From assembly GCA_016937855.1 (NCBI GenBank), contig JAFGVU010000101.1, positions 1 to 64,000 of the forward strand: 64,000 bases of DNA, read 5' to 3'. Shown piece by piece: positions 49,688-59,148 of this stretch. The stretch's first letter is position 1, and every line of letters begins with the position of its first letter. The notes under the pieces are model-generated. The model did not search any database, had not been told where the DNA came from, and worked only from the letters and a program-made list of their open reading frames with translations. The DNA is from Bacteroidales bacterium. GTDB lineage: Bacteria > Bacteroidota > Bacteroidia > Bacteroidales > ML635J-15. Both the position numbers and the translations under genes were made by a program.

Positions 49688-49728
49688 TAAAATGTTCAAG
49701 CGTGAAGCAATCGCGTTTGGATATTTTA
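49688..49728 (+). repeat. Second copy of the TTAAAATGTTCAAGCG hairpin
   Basis: AAAATGTTCAAGCGTGA-AGCAA-TCGCGTTTGGATATTTT. Confidence 0.85.
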
Positions 49729-49751
49729 AGAACAATTATTGACAAAAAAGA

Positions 49752-49789
49752 AAAGGTTCATTCAAATAAAAGAATAAACCTTTTTTTTT
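49752..49789 (+). terminator. Terminator hairpin (possibly bidirectional) between convergent genes
   Basis: AAAGGTTCATTC...GAATAAACCTTT then T-run. Confidence 0.7.
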
Positions 49790-49817
49790 GGAAATCAAAT
49801 TCCAGATAATTTTATCC

Positions 49818-50048
49818 CTAAACAGAAACAACCTCTTTTACTTCCGGTACATCTTTTTTGAGTTTATCTTCAACTCCTAATTTTAGTGTTTGAATACTAA
49901 ACGGACACGATCCACATGCGCCTAAAAGTTTAACTTTTACAACGAAATCAGGAGTAACCTCAACAAGACTGATGTCACCACCGTCGGCTTGTAAATATGG
50001 TCTTACTTCCTGAATTGATTGTTCTATTTTCTTTACAATTTCTTCCAT
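49818..50048 (-). CDS. NifU-like Fe-S scaffold C-terminal domain protein
   Basis: IQEVRPYLQADGGDISLVEV...LLGACGSCPFSIQTLKLGVE (CGSCP). Confidence 0.93.
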   Translation of the reverse strand: MEEIVKKIEQSIQEVRPYLQADGGDISLVEVTPDFVVKVKLLGACGSCPFSIQTLKLGVEDKLKKDVPEVKEVVSV

Positions 50049-50074
50049 CTTGTTATGTTTTTATTTGTTAAACA

Positions 50075-50256
50075 AAATTTTCGAGTTTCTCGAAAATTTA
50101 CCTATTTCCTCTTTTTTTATTTAATTATTACTTGTTTTCTTTTCTTGTCCACCGCGCCCCTTCGTCCCTGAAGGGAAGCCAGCGCGCTTATCTCTTTCAA
50201 ATTTTCGAGTTACTCGAAAATTTACCTATTTCCCTTATTTAATTATTACTTGTTTT
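50075..50256 (-). repeat. Composite element: hairpin / GC module / hairpin, with duplicated mrp 3' end
   Basis: AAATTTTCGAG-TTT-CTCGAAAATTT at 50075-50099, near copy (TTA loop) at 50199-50223; 44-nt GC module 50149-50192; TTAATTATTACTTGTTTT at 50121 and 50239. Confidence 0.85.
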
Positions 50257-51335
50257 GTTGGAGGCAATTCCTTATTTCTTTTTTCCACAGCATCTAAGAA
50301 CTTATCTGCAAAATCCGAAAAGGCTTTACCAATTACCGAGCTAATGTCAACAGCTGCAGGTCTTCCTCCATCGCCACTTTCGCACACCGACTGAACCAAA
50401 GGTATTTGCGCAAGAACTTGAGTATCAGCCTCTTCTGCTAATTTTTGAGTTCCACCTTTTCCAAAAATATAGTATTTATTATCGGGTAATTCGGCAGGAG
50501 TAAACCAAGCCATATTCTCGACCAGTCCTAAAACCGGGACTTCTATTCCTTTCGACTTAAACATTGCCACACCTTTTCGGGCATCAGCAATTGCAACATC
50601 CTGAGGAGTGCTTACAATCACTGCACCTGTAACAGGAACCGACTGAACAAGAGTTAAGTGAATATCGCTTGTTCCGGGAGGCATGTCAAAAAGTAAATAA
50701 TCGAGTTCTCCCCATTTTGCCTGATCGATAAGTTGTTTTAAAACTCCTGTAGCCATTGGGCCACGCCAGATTGTAGCATCTGCAGGATTCACAAAAAATC
50801 CAACCGAAAGCATCTTTATTCCATATTTCTCGACAGGAATAATAAATTCCTTACCATCCTCTTTTGTGCCGGTTGGCTTAATATCTTCGACACCAAACAT
50901 TTTTGGAATACTTGGACCAAAGATATCAGCATCAACAACACCAACTCTGTATCCTTTTTGTGCTAAAGCAACAGCAAGATTTACAGTAACTGTCGATTTA
51001 CCAACACCCCCCTTTCCACTTGCAATTGCTATGATGTTTTCGATACCTTCGATTCCATTTGCATTTTTAGGTGGAGCTTTTGGCTTAACCTTTACTCTTG
51101 AAGTAATATTAATAATCAAATCGTCGCCAAAATGTTTTTCTATTTCTGATTTAACAGATCGCTTTATCGAATTGATAAACGGATCGGTAGATTTCTCGAA
51201 AACTAAAACAATTTCAACATTTTCTTCATCTATGTTTATATTGTCAAGAATATTTAAACTGACAATATCTGTCCCGCTTTCAGGATGAACAACATTTTTA
51301 AGTATTTCTTCAATTATTTGATTATTAAGCTCCAT
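50235..51335 (-). CDS. mrp: Mrp/NBP35 family Fe-S carrier ATPase
   Basis: IAIASGKGGVGKSTVTVNLAVALAQKGYRVGVVDADIFGPSIPKMFG. Confidence 0.95.
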   Translation of the reverse strand: MELNNQIIEEILKNVVHPESGTDIVSLNILDNINIDEENVEIVLVFEKSTDPFINSIKRSVKSEIEKHFGDDLIINITSRVKVKPKAPPKNANGIEGIENIIAIASGKGGVGKSTVTVNLAVALAQKGYRVGVVDADIFGPSIPKMFGVEDIKPTGTKEDGKEFIIPVEKYGIKMLSVGFFVNPADATIWRGPMATGVLKQLIDQAKWGELDYLLFDMPPGTSDIHLTLVQSVPVTGAVIVSTPQDVAIADARKGVAMFKSKGIEVPVLGLVENMAWFTPAELPDNKYYIFGKGGTQKLAEEADTQVLAQIPLVQSVCESGDGGRPAAVDISSVIGKAFSDFADKFLDAVEKRNKELPPTKQVIIK

Positions 51336-51520
51336 TTTAAAAGTTTTAACCTATACAGAAATAAATAACAAATTAACAGATTAACTGTTCAATCCCGTTA
51401 AAACTGAAATTGCATCTGCATTAAAAAAAAATCCAATTACAATTTTTCGGGATAGATAAGGTGACTGAGGAGTCCGACAATAGGAGGACGTCTCGAAGGC
51501 ACCGTTCAACTAATTAAGTT

Positions 51521-52810
51521 TTACAAACTCCAGTAAGTTAAATCGTTAATCTTACCTCTAAAAATGCCTTTAATATCAACTAAAATCCCGTTATCATTCG
51601 ACAATTCTTTAAAATAAGATTCGTTTAATTCTGTATAAGGTTTATGATTAACAGCAACTACAACAGCATCGTATTTTCCTGTTGGATTAGCAACTAAATC
51701 AACGTCATATTCTTCTTTTACTTCATGCGCATCAGCAAATGCATCAACGACATCATACTTTACATTATACTTGTCAAGCTCGTCGAGAATGTCGATAACT
51801 CTAGAGTTTCTGATATCAGTAACATCTTCTTTAAAAGTCATACCCATTACTAAAACTCTTGAAGTCGTAATTTCTTTTTTCTTAGAGATAATTAATTTAA
51901 CAATTTTACTTGCAACATAAGCTCCCATACCATCGTTAATCGCACGACCAGAATTAATCATTCTTGCATGATATCCCAATTCTTTTGCTTTGTGCAATAA
52001 ATAATACGGATCAACGCCAATACAGTGACCACCAACAAGACCCGGGATGAATTTAAGGAAATTCCACTTTGTTCCGGCAGCTTCGAGTACTTCAAAAGTA
52101 TTGATTCCCATGTGGTCGAAAATAATTGACAACTCATTCATTAATGCGATATTTACATCACGCTGAGTGTTTTCAATAATTTTTGCCGCTTCGGCAACTT
52201 TTATTGAGCTAGCGCGATGAACACCTGCTTTAATAATTATTTCGTAAGTTTTTGCAATTTCTTCGGCCGATTCGGCATCGCAACCTGATGATACTTTAAC
52301 GATACTTGTTAGAGTGTGAACTTTATCGCCCGGGTTTATTCTTTCGGGAGAAAAACCTACTTTAAAATCTTCTACAAATTTTAATCCTGACAATTGCTCA
52401 AGAACCGGAATACAATCTTCTTCGGTACAACCGGGATAAACTGTTGATTCATAAACTACGTAATCTCCTTTTTTAAGAATTTTACCAACAGTTTCTGATG
52501 CCTTTAATACTGGAGTAAGGTCCGGTAAATTATGTTCGTCGATTGGAGTTGGAACAGCAACGATATGAAAATGGCAATCTTTTAAGTCTTCAGCATTTGC
52601 AGTAAAAACGATATCACAGTTTTCAAACTCTTCAGGAGCAAGCTCATTACTTGGGTCGATACCCTTTTTCATCATCTCAACTCTTTCGGGTTTAATATCG
52701 AAACCAACAACTTTAACATGTTTTGCAAATTCTAATGCAATTGGTAGTCCCACATATCCCAGTCCAATTACTGAAATCTTTTTTTCTTTTTTAATGATTG
52801 AATTGTACAT
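51521..52810 (-). CDS. UDP-sugar (N-acetylhexosamine/glucose) dehydrogenase, TviB/WbpA-like
   Basis: ISVIGLGYVGLPIALEFAKHVKVVGFDIKPERVE; VYESTVYPGCTEEDCIPVLE; GGHCIGVDPYYLLHKA. Confidence 0.93.
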   Translation of the reverse strand: MYNSIIKKEKKISVIGLGYVGLPIALEFAKHVKVVGFDIKPERVEMMKKGIDPSNELAPEEFENCDIVFTANAEDLKDCHFHIVAVPTPIDEHNLPDLTPVLKASETVGKILKKGDYVVYESTVYPGCTEEDCIPVLEQLSGLKFVEDFKVGFSPERINPGDKVHTLTSIVKVSSGCDAESAEEIAKTYEIIIKAGVHRASSIKVAEAAKIIENTQRDVNIALMNELSIIFDHMGINTFEVLEAAGTKWNFLKFIPGLVGGHCIGVDPYYLLHKAKELGYHARMINSGRAINDGMGAYVASKIVKLIISKKKEITTSRVLVMGMTFKEDVTDIRNSRVIDILDELDKYNVKYDVVDAFADAHEVKEEYDVDLVANPTGKYDAVVVAVNHKPYTELNESYFKELSNDNGILVDIKGIFRGKINDLTYWSL

Positions 52811-52872
52811 AATTTTATATTGTTAAATATTTCACAAAAATAAGTTGTAAAAATAAATTATTTATTTAATCT

Positions 52873-53823
52873 TCAAAATGACTTTTTTAATAATGGATGA
52901 AATTCTCCGTTTATTCCAGTTGGAGAAGCATTACGAATGTCGAAAACCATATTAATTGAGTTACGCGCATCCTGCAAACCAAAACCATTTCCGGATAATA
53001 TATGCTTATAACTCTCGGTATGCAGGTCGGTAAAGCCGTCGCTAAACTCAATTTCCTGATTTTCTAATTTTATAGATCTAAAAGTTCTTTGCCCTTTCGC
53101 TTTAATGTCATCGGGGAGCATATTTTCGTCTATTGACAATACCCAACGAACTCTTGCGCGTTCCAGCTCTAGAAAACCGGCAGCTTTATCAATTTCGCTA
53201 AGTTGAACTGTACTTGATTTTACCGGTCCAAAAATCCAACTAAGCATATCAAAAAAGTGTACTCCGATATTAGTTGCTATTCCGCCCGATTTTTGCATAT
53301 CGCCTTTCCATGAATAGTGATACCATTTTCCGCGTGATGTTATGTACGCCAAATCGACATCATAAATTTTATCTTTTGGTCCGTTATCGATTTTATGTTT
53401 TAGGTCGATAATTGATTTATGCAACCGTAATTGCAAAATATTATATATTTTTTTCCCGGTTTCTCTTTCTATTTCTTCGAGAGCATCGATATTCCATGGG
53501 TTTAACACCAAAGGTTTTTCGCAAATTGCATTAGCCTTATGGCGCAAAGCAAAACGGATATGCGAATCGTGCAAATAGTTTGGTGAACAGATACTTACAT
53601 AATCGATTTTTTTATCTGATCGACTAAGCTTATCGACATGACGCTCGAAACGTTCGAATTCGTGAAAAAAGTCAGCATCAGGGAAATGAGCATCTAAAAA
53701 ACCCACACTATCAAACGGGTCGAGAGTTGCTATTAAGTTATTTCCTGTTTCTTTGATTGCTTTTACATGTCTTAAGGCGATATATCCGCCAACACCAACA
53801 AGGGCAAAATTAATGTTTGACAT
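52873..53823 (-). CDS. Gfo/Idh/MocA oxidoreductase, WbpB/WlbA-like (UDP-N-acetyl-2-amino-2-deoxyglucuronate dehydrogenase type)
   Basis: NFALVGVGGYIALRHVKAIKETGNNLIATLDPFDSVGFLD; ICEKPLVLNPWN; SRGKWYHYSWKGDMQKSGGIATNIGVHFFDML. Start trimmed to MSNINF. Confidence 0.88.
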   Translation of the reverse strand: MSNINFALVGVGGYIALRHVKAIKETGNNLIATLDPFDSVGFLDAHFPDADFFHEFERFERHVDKLSRSDKKIDYVSICSPNYLHDSHIRFALRHKANAICEKPLVLNPWNIDALEEIERETGKKIYNILQLRLHKSIIDLKHKIDNGPKDKIYDVDLAYITSRGKWYHYSWKGDMQKSGGIATNIGVHFFDMLSWIFGPVKSSTVQLSEIDKAAGFLELERARVRWVLSIDENMLPDDIKAKGQRTFRSIKLENQEIEFSDGFTDLHTESYKHILSGNGFGLQDARNSINMVFDIRNASPTGINGEFHPLLKKSF

Positions 53824-53825
53824 AA

Positions 53826-54401
53826 TTATAATTTTGTTACAACATTGTTTTTTAATTGATATTTCTCTTTGCTTTCGGGGCAAACGGCAAACCCATCTGC
53901 ATCAAAGTTTAGCTTATGTCCGTATTCACTCATCCATCCTGTTTGACGAGCGGGATTACCAACCACAAGTGCATAATCGGGAACTTCTTTTGTAACCACA
54001 GCACCTGCACCAATAAATGCAAAACGACCGATATTATGACCACAAACAATAGTAGCATTTGCTCCAATTGATGCACCGTGCTTTACAACTGTTTTAAGAT
54101 ATTCGCTTTTTCGATTAACGGCACTACGAGGATTTATAACATTTGTAAAAACCATAGATGGGCCAAGAAATACGTCGTCTTCGCAAACAACTCCGGTATA
54201 AATCGACACATTATTTTGGACTTTAACATTATTTCCGAGAACCACATCGGGCGAAACAACAACGTTTTGACCAATATTACAATCCTTGCCAATATTGCAT
54301 CCTGTCATGATATGTGAAAAATGCCAAATCTTTGTTCCGGCACCTATTTTACAATTATCATCAACGACTGCTGTCTCGTGAGCAAAAAAGTCTAAACTCA
54401 T
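53826..54401 (-). CDS. WbpD/WlbB-like left-handed beta-helix N-acetyltransferase
   Basis: FAHETAVVDDNCKIGAGTKIWHFSHIMTGCNIGKDCNIGQNVVVSPDVVLGNNVKVQNNVSIYTGVVCEDDVFLGPSMVFTNV. Confidence 0.9.
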   Translation of the reverse strand: MSLDFFAHETAVVDDNCKIGAGTKIWHFSHIMTGCNIGKDCNIGQNVVVSPDVVLGNNVKVQNNVSIYTGVVCEDDVFLGPSMVFTNVINPRSAVNRKSEYLKTVVKHGASIGANATIVCGHNIGRFAFIGAGAVVTKEVPDYALVVGNPARQTGWMSEYGHKLNFDADGFAVCPESKEKYQLKNNVVTKL

Positions 54402-54439
54402 ACTTTCAAAATTTTAGACAAAAGTAAATAAAATAAGGT

Positions 54440-54464
54440 AAATTTTCGAGAAACTAGAAAATTT
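54440..54464 (+). repeat. Single copy of the AATTTTCGAG hairpin family
   Basis: AAATTTTCGAG-AAA-CTAGAAAATTT (one stem mismatch), preceded by AGGT. Confidence 0.8.
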
Positions 54465-55200
54465 TGTTTAAAAGAAGGAGAATAGGTTAAGTTTTTGAGA
54501 AACGTAAAAGTTTAATAAAGTTTTGCGATTTTTTACGATGTATGTCCTGCTGCCTTCATCACCTATAAAATAACCTAAAGATATTGTGTTCTGACTACTT
54601 GATTTGCAGTTGTAGATTATTAAATAATTGTAGCCATTGCAAATTATTAGAGCCAAATCATTTTCATTGTTAGAATAGCCCTTACATTATCCAGCAAATC
54701 CTTATTAAAAACTATATTCGCATTAAAAAGGGGCTTCTGAACCTATAGCTCGGCAGATAGTTTTCCTGATTCCAGAAACACTTTTTTTTCATGCAGCAAA
54801 ATATTGATTTAAGCAGATTGTTAGAAATGGACATAAACTTTCTACGTAGAGGCTCTTAATTTGCCGTATTGTTTTGGTTGATCCAGTGTTTGAAAACGGC
54901 ACATGTCTCTAGTTTTAAATAGTTATTATTTTTAAAAAGATTGTTTTAACAGAAGTTTGTTTAAGAAATTGGCAAGGATGTAAATTTTATATGATTTACT
55001 ATTTTCAATTATTTGTATTATTTATCCCAAAACAGATAAAAAAAATAAATATAAAAAATGTTTTTTAAATAGTGAAAAGTTATGTATCTTTGGAGAAAAC
55101 ATTGTGGATTTAAAAGCATTTTGCAATTTAAGTTTTCAAGTGTGAGATGTGGAATAGTCTGAATCTGAGTTTTGGAGTAAGACGTAAATAAAAATTATAT

Positions 55201-56097
55201 ATGCATAATATATTCCGGAAAATGAAGTTAATATTAGTTCTTTTTGTATCAATTAATATAACGAGTTTTGCTCAAATTTATCCGATAGTAGCAGGATTAA
55301 ATGACGCAACTATCTTTTATAATGATCTTAATCCCGATGGAGATTATAATGCACCACATTGTTCGGGACCCTATTATTTTGATTTAGATATTGACAATAA
55401 TGGAAGCGATGATTTTAGCTTCTCTGTTTATTCTAGTTGTGGTAGCGGGGTTGTCGTACGCTATTCAAGAATAACACCTTATGGAGAAAATAAAATAGCG
55501 ATAAATCGAAATCAAATATCAAACGTGCACCCAGAATATTGGCCGGATACAACATATCTTCCTGTAGCTCAAATATTTAATTACGGAGACACTATAAATG
55601 AGAGTTATGTATATACAAATGATCTTACTGTGCTATGTGAGTCGTATTTTATCGCTTATCCATTTACAGTATTTGACATAGATGATTGGCTTAACGAAAT
55701 TGATAATTTTATTGGTTGCCAAATAACCAGAAATGATACTTTGATTCATTGTTGGATAAGGGTTGATGTACCTAGTACTTCGCACGTTATTATGAAAGAT
55801 TATGCTTGTGTAAACCCAAATTCAACTAACAATATTTTCACAATTGATTCTTATAGTGACATAGGTATATATCCAAATCCTGCCGAGGACTTTTTTATTA
55901 TTGAGAATAAAGACGAATATTTGAATGATATTAGAGTTCAGATTGTAAATCTTCAAGGACAAGTTGTTTATCAGAAGGAAATATTTACCAATCAAAACAC
56001 TTATGAAATTAGTCTTGAAAATATTGAGCCTGGTTTATATTTTGTGATAATATCTGACTCGAATAAAATATATAAACAGAGGATAATTGTAAACTAG
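55201..56097 (+). CDS. Secreted protein with T9SS type A sorting tail
   Basis: Signal peptide KLILVLFVSINITSFAQ; C-terminal IYPNPAEDFFIIENKD...IEPGLYFVIISDSNKIYKQRIIVN; TATCTTTG at 55085-55092. Confidence 0.85.
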   Translation: MHNIFRKMKLILVLFVSINITSFAQIYPIVAGLNDATIFYNDLNPDGDYNAPHCSGPYYFDLDIDNNGSDDFSFSVYSSCGSGVVVRYSRITPYGENKIAINRNQISNVHPEYWPDTTYLPVAQIFNYGDTINESYVYTNDLTVLCESYFIAYPFTVFDIDDWLNEIDNFIGCQITRNDTLIHCWIRVDVPSTSHVIMKDYACVNPNSTNNIFTIDSYSDIGIYPNPAEDFFIIENKDEYLNDIRVQIVNLQGQVVYQKEIFTNQNTYEISLENIEPGLYFVIISDSNKIYKQRIIVN

Positions 56098-56150
56098 CAA
56101 GTGTGAAAATATGAAGACTTGTTACGCTTCTCCTATAAAGAAATAAAATT

Positions 56151-57491
56151 ATGAATATGAAAAAGTTCTTTATTTGTGGAATGGTTTTATTTGCAACGCT
56201 TTTAATTTTAATAAGCACAAGTTGTAAAAAAGAAGAATTGCCAATTTTAACAACCGTTTCGGTTAGTAATATAACTAGCAATTCGGCCGATTGTGGTGGA
56301 GATATTACTTTTGATGGAAATACAGATATTCTATCACGAGGAGTGGTATGGTCCGAATCAAGTAACCCAACAATTGAAAATCACGATGGAATAAGCATTG
56401 ACGGTACTGGTACAGGGATATTTAATAGTACTATTGTTGATTTAAAACATCAAACACAATACTATGTACGTGCTTTTGCTTCAAATAGTGTTGGTGTTTC
56501 TTATGGAAATGAATTTAGTTTTACTACAGATACAATAATATCGATAATATCGATCGCTGATTTTAGTGCAAGTCATACTTTCATAGCCGCAGGAGGTACT
56601 GTAAGTTTTACTGATGAATCCACGAATAATCCAACTAGTTGGGAGTGGAGTTTTTCTGGTGGCACTCCAAGCTCTTCAACACAACAAAATCCTTCTGTGA
56701 CATATAACTCTACCGGTATTTTTACTGTTGGTCTGATAGTAACTTATGACAATATGTCAGACACTCTAATTAGATATGATTACATAAACGTTGGTACTAG
56801 CGGACTACCTTGTGCAAATATGCCGACATATACAGATAGCAGAGATGGTACAGTTTATCCTACTGTGCAAATAGGCAATCAATGTTGGATGGCAAAGAAT
56901 CTTGCGTATTTGCCTAATGTAGTAGGCCCTGAAACTGGTTCTTTGAGCACTGCTTGTTATTATGTTTATGGTTATGATGGAATAAGTGTGACGGATGCTA
57001 AAGCAGTAGATAATTACTCCACTTACGGAGTATTATATAATTGGTCTGCCGCAATGGGTGGACAAGAAAGCAGCACAACGAACCCAAGTGGAGTGCAAGG
57101 TGTATGCCCTACAGGTTGGCATTTACCAAGTGATGAGGAGTGGAAGGAATTGGAAATGGTTATTGGACTTACACAAGAAGAAGCTGATGTTATGGGCTGG
57201 CGAGGAACAAATGAAGGCAGTAAAATGGCAACTAATGCAAGTTTGTGGAATGATGGATTATTAGTTAATAATGAGGATTTTGGTTCATCTGGTTTTAAGG
57301 CCTTGCCGGGTGGCAGGCGTTACCTTAATGGTGTTTTCGAATATGTTAACGTAACAGGGAACTATTGGAGTGCTACTGAAACTTATAGCGATCACGCTTA
57401 TCATAGGCTCTTGGGATATCAACAAAGCAATGTGTACAGAATAGACTACGATAAGCAGTTAGGTATTTCTGTTCGTTGCTTAAAGGATTAG
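56151..57491 (+). CDS. FISUMP-domain lipoprotein with Fn3-like and PKD domains (paralog 1)
   Basis: Lipobox ISTSC; PKD ASHTFIAAGGTVSFTDESTNNPTSWEWSFSGG; DGTVYPTVQIGNQCWMAKNLAYLP...CPTGWHLPSDEEWKELE. Confidence 0.9.
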   Translation: MNMKKFFICGMVLFATLLILISTSCKKEELPILTTVSVSNITSNSADCGGDITFDGNTDILSRGVVWSESSNPTIENHDGISIDGTGTGIFNSTIVDLKHQTQYYVRAFASNSVGVSYGNEFSFTTDTIISIISIADFSASHTFIAAGGTVSFTDESTNNPTSWEWSFSGGTPSSSTQQNPSVTYNSTGIFTVGLIVTYDNMSDTLIRYDYINVGTSGLPCANMPTYTDSRDGTVYPTVQIGNQCWMAKNLAYLPNVVGPETGSLSTACYYVYGYDGISVTDAKAVDNYSTYGVLYNWSAAMGGQESSTTNPSGVQGVCPTGWHLPSDEEWKELEMVIGLTQEEADVMGWRGTNEGSKMATNASLWNDGLLVNNEDFGSSGFKALPGGRRYLNGVFEYVNVTGNYWSATETYSDHAYHRLLGYQQSNVYRIDYDKQLGISVRCLKD

Positions 57492-57556
57492 CCTGAAATA
57501 TTACAATTATATCGTTGATAAGAGTATGAAGCATTGAACAACTAAAATATGATTTT

Positions 57557-58921
57557 ATGAATATAAAAGAGATATCAATTTATGTATTGTTTTTATTTGC
57601 ATTACTTTTGCTTGGATTATTTACAAGTTGTAAAAAAGAAAATCTGCCAACTTTAACGACTATTTCGGTTAGTAAAATTACTGATAATTCTGCCGATTGT
57701 GGAGGAAATATTACTTCTGACGGAAACTCTGATATTACATCTCGAGGAGTTGTTTGGTCTGAAACTAGTAGCCCAACTGTTGAAAATCATGATGGCATAA
57801 GCTCAGATGGTAATGGTGTTGGAACATATAAAAGTGAGCTTGCAGATTTAAAACCTGAAACTAAATACTATGTACGTGCTTATGCTTCGAATAATGCTGG
57901 TGTAGCCTATGGGAATGAAATAAGTTTTACCACAGTTTCTGATTCATTGCCTGTTGCAGATTCTACAGTCCCTGTCGCAGATTTCACAGCAAGTGAAACT
58001 TCTTTATCAGAGGGAGGCACAGTAAACTTTACTGATGTTTCAACAAATAACCCATCGAGTTGGGAGTGGAGTTTTCCCGGAGGCAATCCGAGCTCTTCAT
58101 CACAGCAAAACCCATCTGTAACTTATAACGTACCTGGTAATTATACCGTTACTCTAATAGCAACAAATTCTAAAGGGTCTGATACTCAAATAAAAACTGA
58201 TTATATAAGGATTACCACCAATGGAGTTCCCTGTACAGATATGCCGTCATTTATTGATAGCAGAGATGGCACAGTTTACCCTACAGTGCAAATCGGCAAC
58301 CAATGCTGGATGGCAAAGAACCTTGCATATTTACCAAGCGTTACTGAGCCTGAAACAGGTTCAGTGAGTACAGCACACTTTTATGTTTACGATTATTACG
58401 GGACGGATGTAGAAGCTGCAAAAACTAAAAACAATTACTCTACTTACGGTGTGTTATATAACTGGTCCGCTGCAATGGATGGGCAAGCAAGCAGCACAAC
58501 TAACCCAAGTGGAGTGAGAGGTATTTGTCCAGAAGGTTGGCACTTGCCAAGTGATGATGAATGGAAGGAATTGGAGATTTCGCTCGGAATGACACAAACT
58601 GTCGCTGATGCTATGGCGTGGAGAGGGACTAGTGAAGGAAGTGAAATGGCTGGTAATGAATTGTTATGGTCTGACGGACTTTTAGAAAACAGTTTAGGCT
58701 TTAGAGAATCTGGTTTTACTTCCTTGCCTGGTGGTTGTCGCAACTATAATGGTTTTGTAAGATATGGTATCGATGGCAACTGGTGGAGTGCTACAGAGTT
58801 AAATGATGCTAGCGCATGGCATCGAAGCATATACCACAACTACAGCTCTGTATATAGAAACGTCAACTATAAGGAGTTGGGCTATAGTGTTCGTTGCCTT
58901 ATGGATACACCATCAGAATAG
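57557..58921 (+). CDS. FISUMP-domain lipoprotein with Fn3-like and PKD domains (paralog 2)
   Basis: Same architecture as the 56151 gene; lipobox LFTSC; CPEGWHLPSDDEWKELE. Confidence 0.9.
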   Translation: MNIKEISIYVLFLFALLLLGLFTSCKKENLPTLTTISVSKITDNSADCGGNITSDGNSDITSRGVVWSETSSPTVENHDGISSDGNGVGTYKSELADLKPETKYYVRAYASNNAGVAYGNEISFTTVSDSLPVADSTVPVADFTASETSLSEGGTVNFTDVSTNNPSSWEWSFPGGNPSSSSQQNPSVTYNVPGNYTVTLIATNSKGSDTQIKTDYIRITTNGVPCTDMPSFIDSRDGTVYPTVQIGNQCWMAKNLAYLPSVTEPETGSVSTAHFYVYDYYGTDVEAAKTKNNYSTYGVLYNWSAAMDGQASSTTNPSGVRGICPEGWHLPSDDEWKELEISLGMTQTVADAMAWRGTSEGSEMAGNELLWSDGLLENSLGFRESGFTSLPGGCRNYNGFVRYGIDGNWWSATELNDASAWHRSIYHNYSSVYRNVNYKELGYSVRCLMDTPSE

Positions 58922-59148
58922 GACTATTTGAAAATCCTGAACACCCATTTAAAGACTTGTGATGTTTGCATCCTTCTAATTTAACAAAATAGTTTCTTAT
59001 TGATTTACTCCGTTGCCAATAATTGCTGTGACATTCTTCTAACACTGACGACTAATTCTGAAATTTGCTTTTCTTTTTCGGCATTTTTTTTGTAAATCCC
59101 TCTTGCGTTAATACTTTTTTTATAACTTTACACAAATATTAAAATTAT

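Noticed and set aside
56151-58921. Diversity-generating retroelement targets (FISUMP C-termini, with the Avd-like four-helix protein elsewhere)
   Set aside because: No reverse transcriptase and no template repeat seen in the window; variability between paralogs is ordinary divergence.
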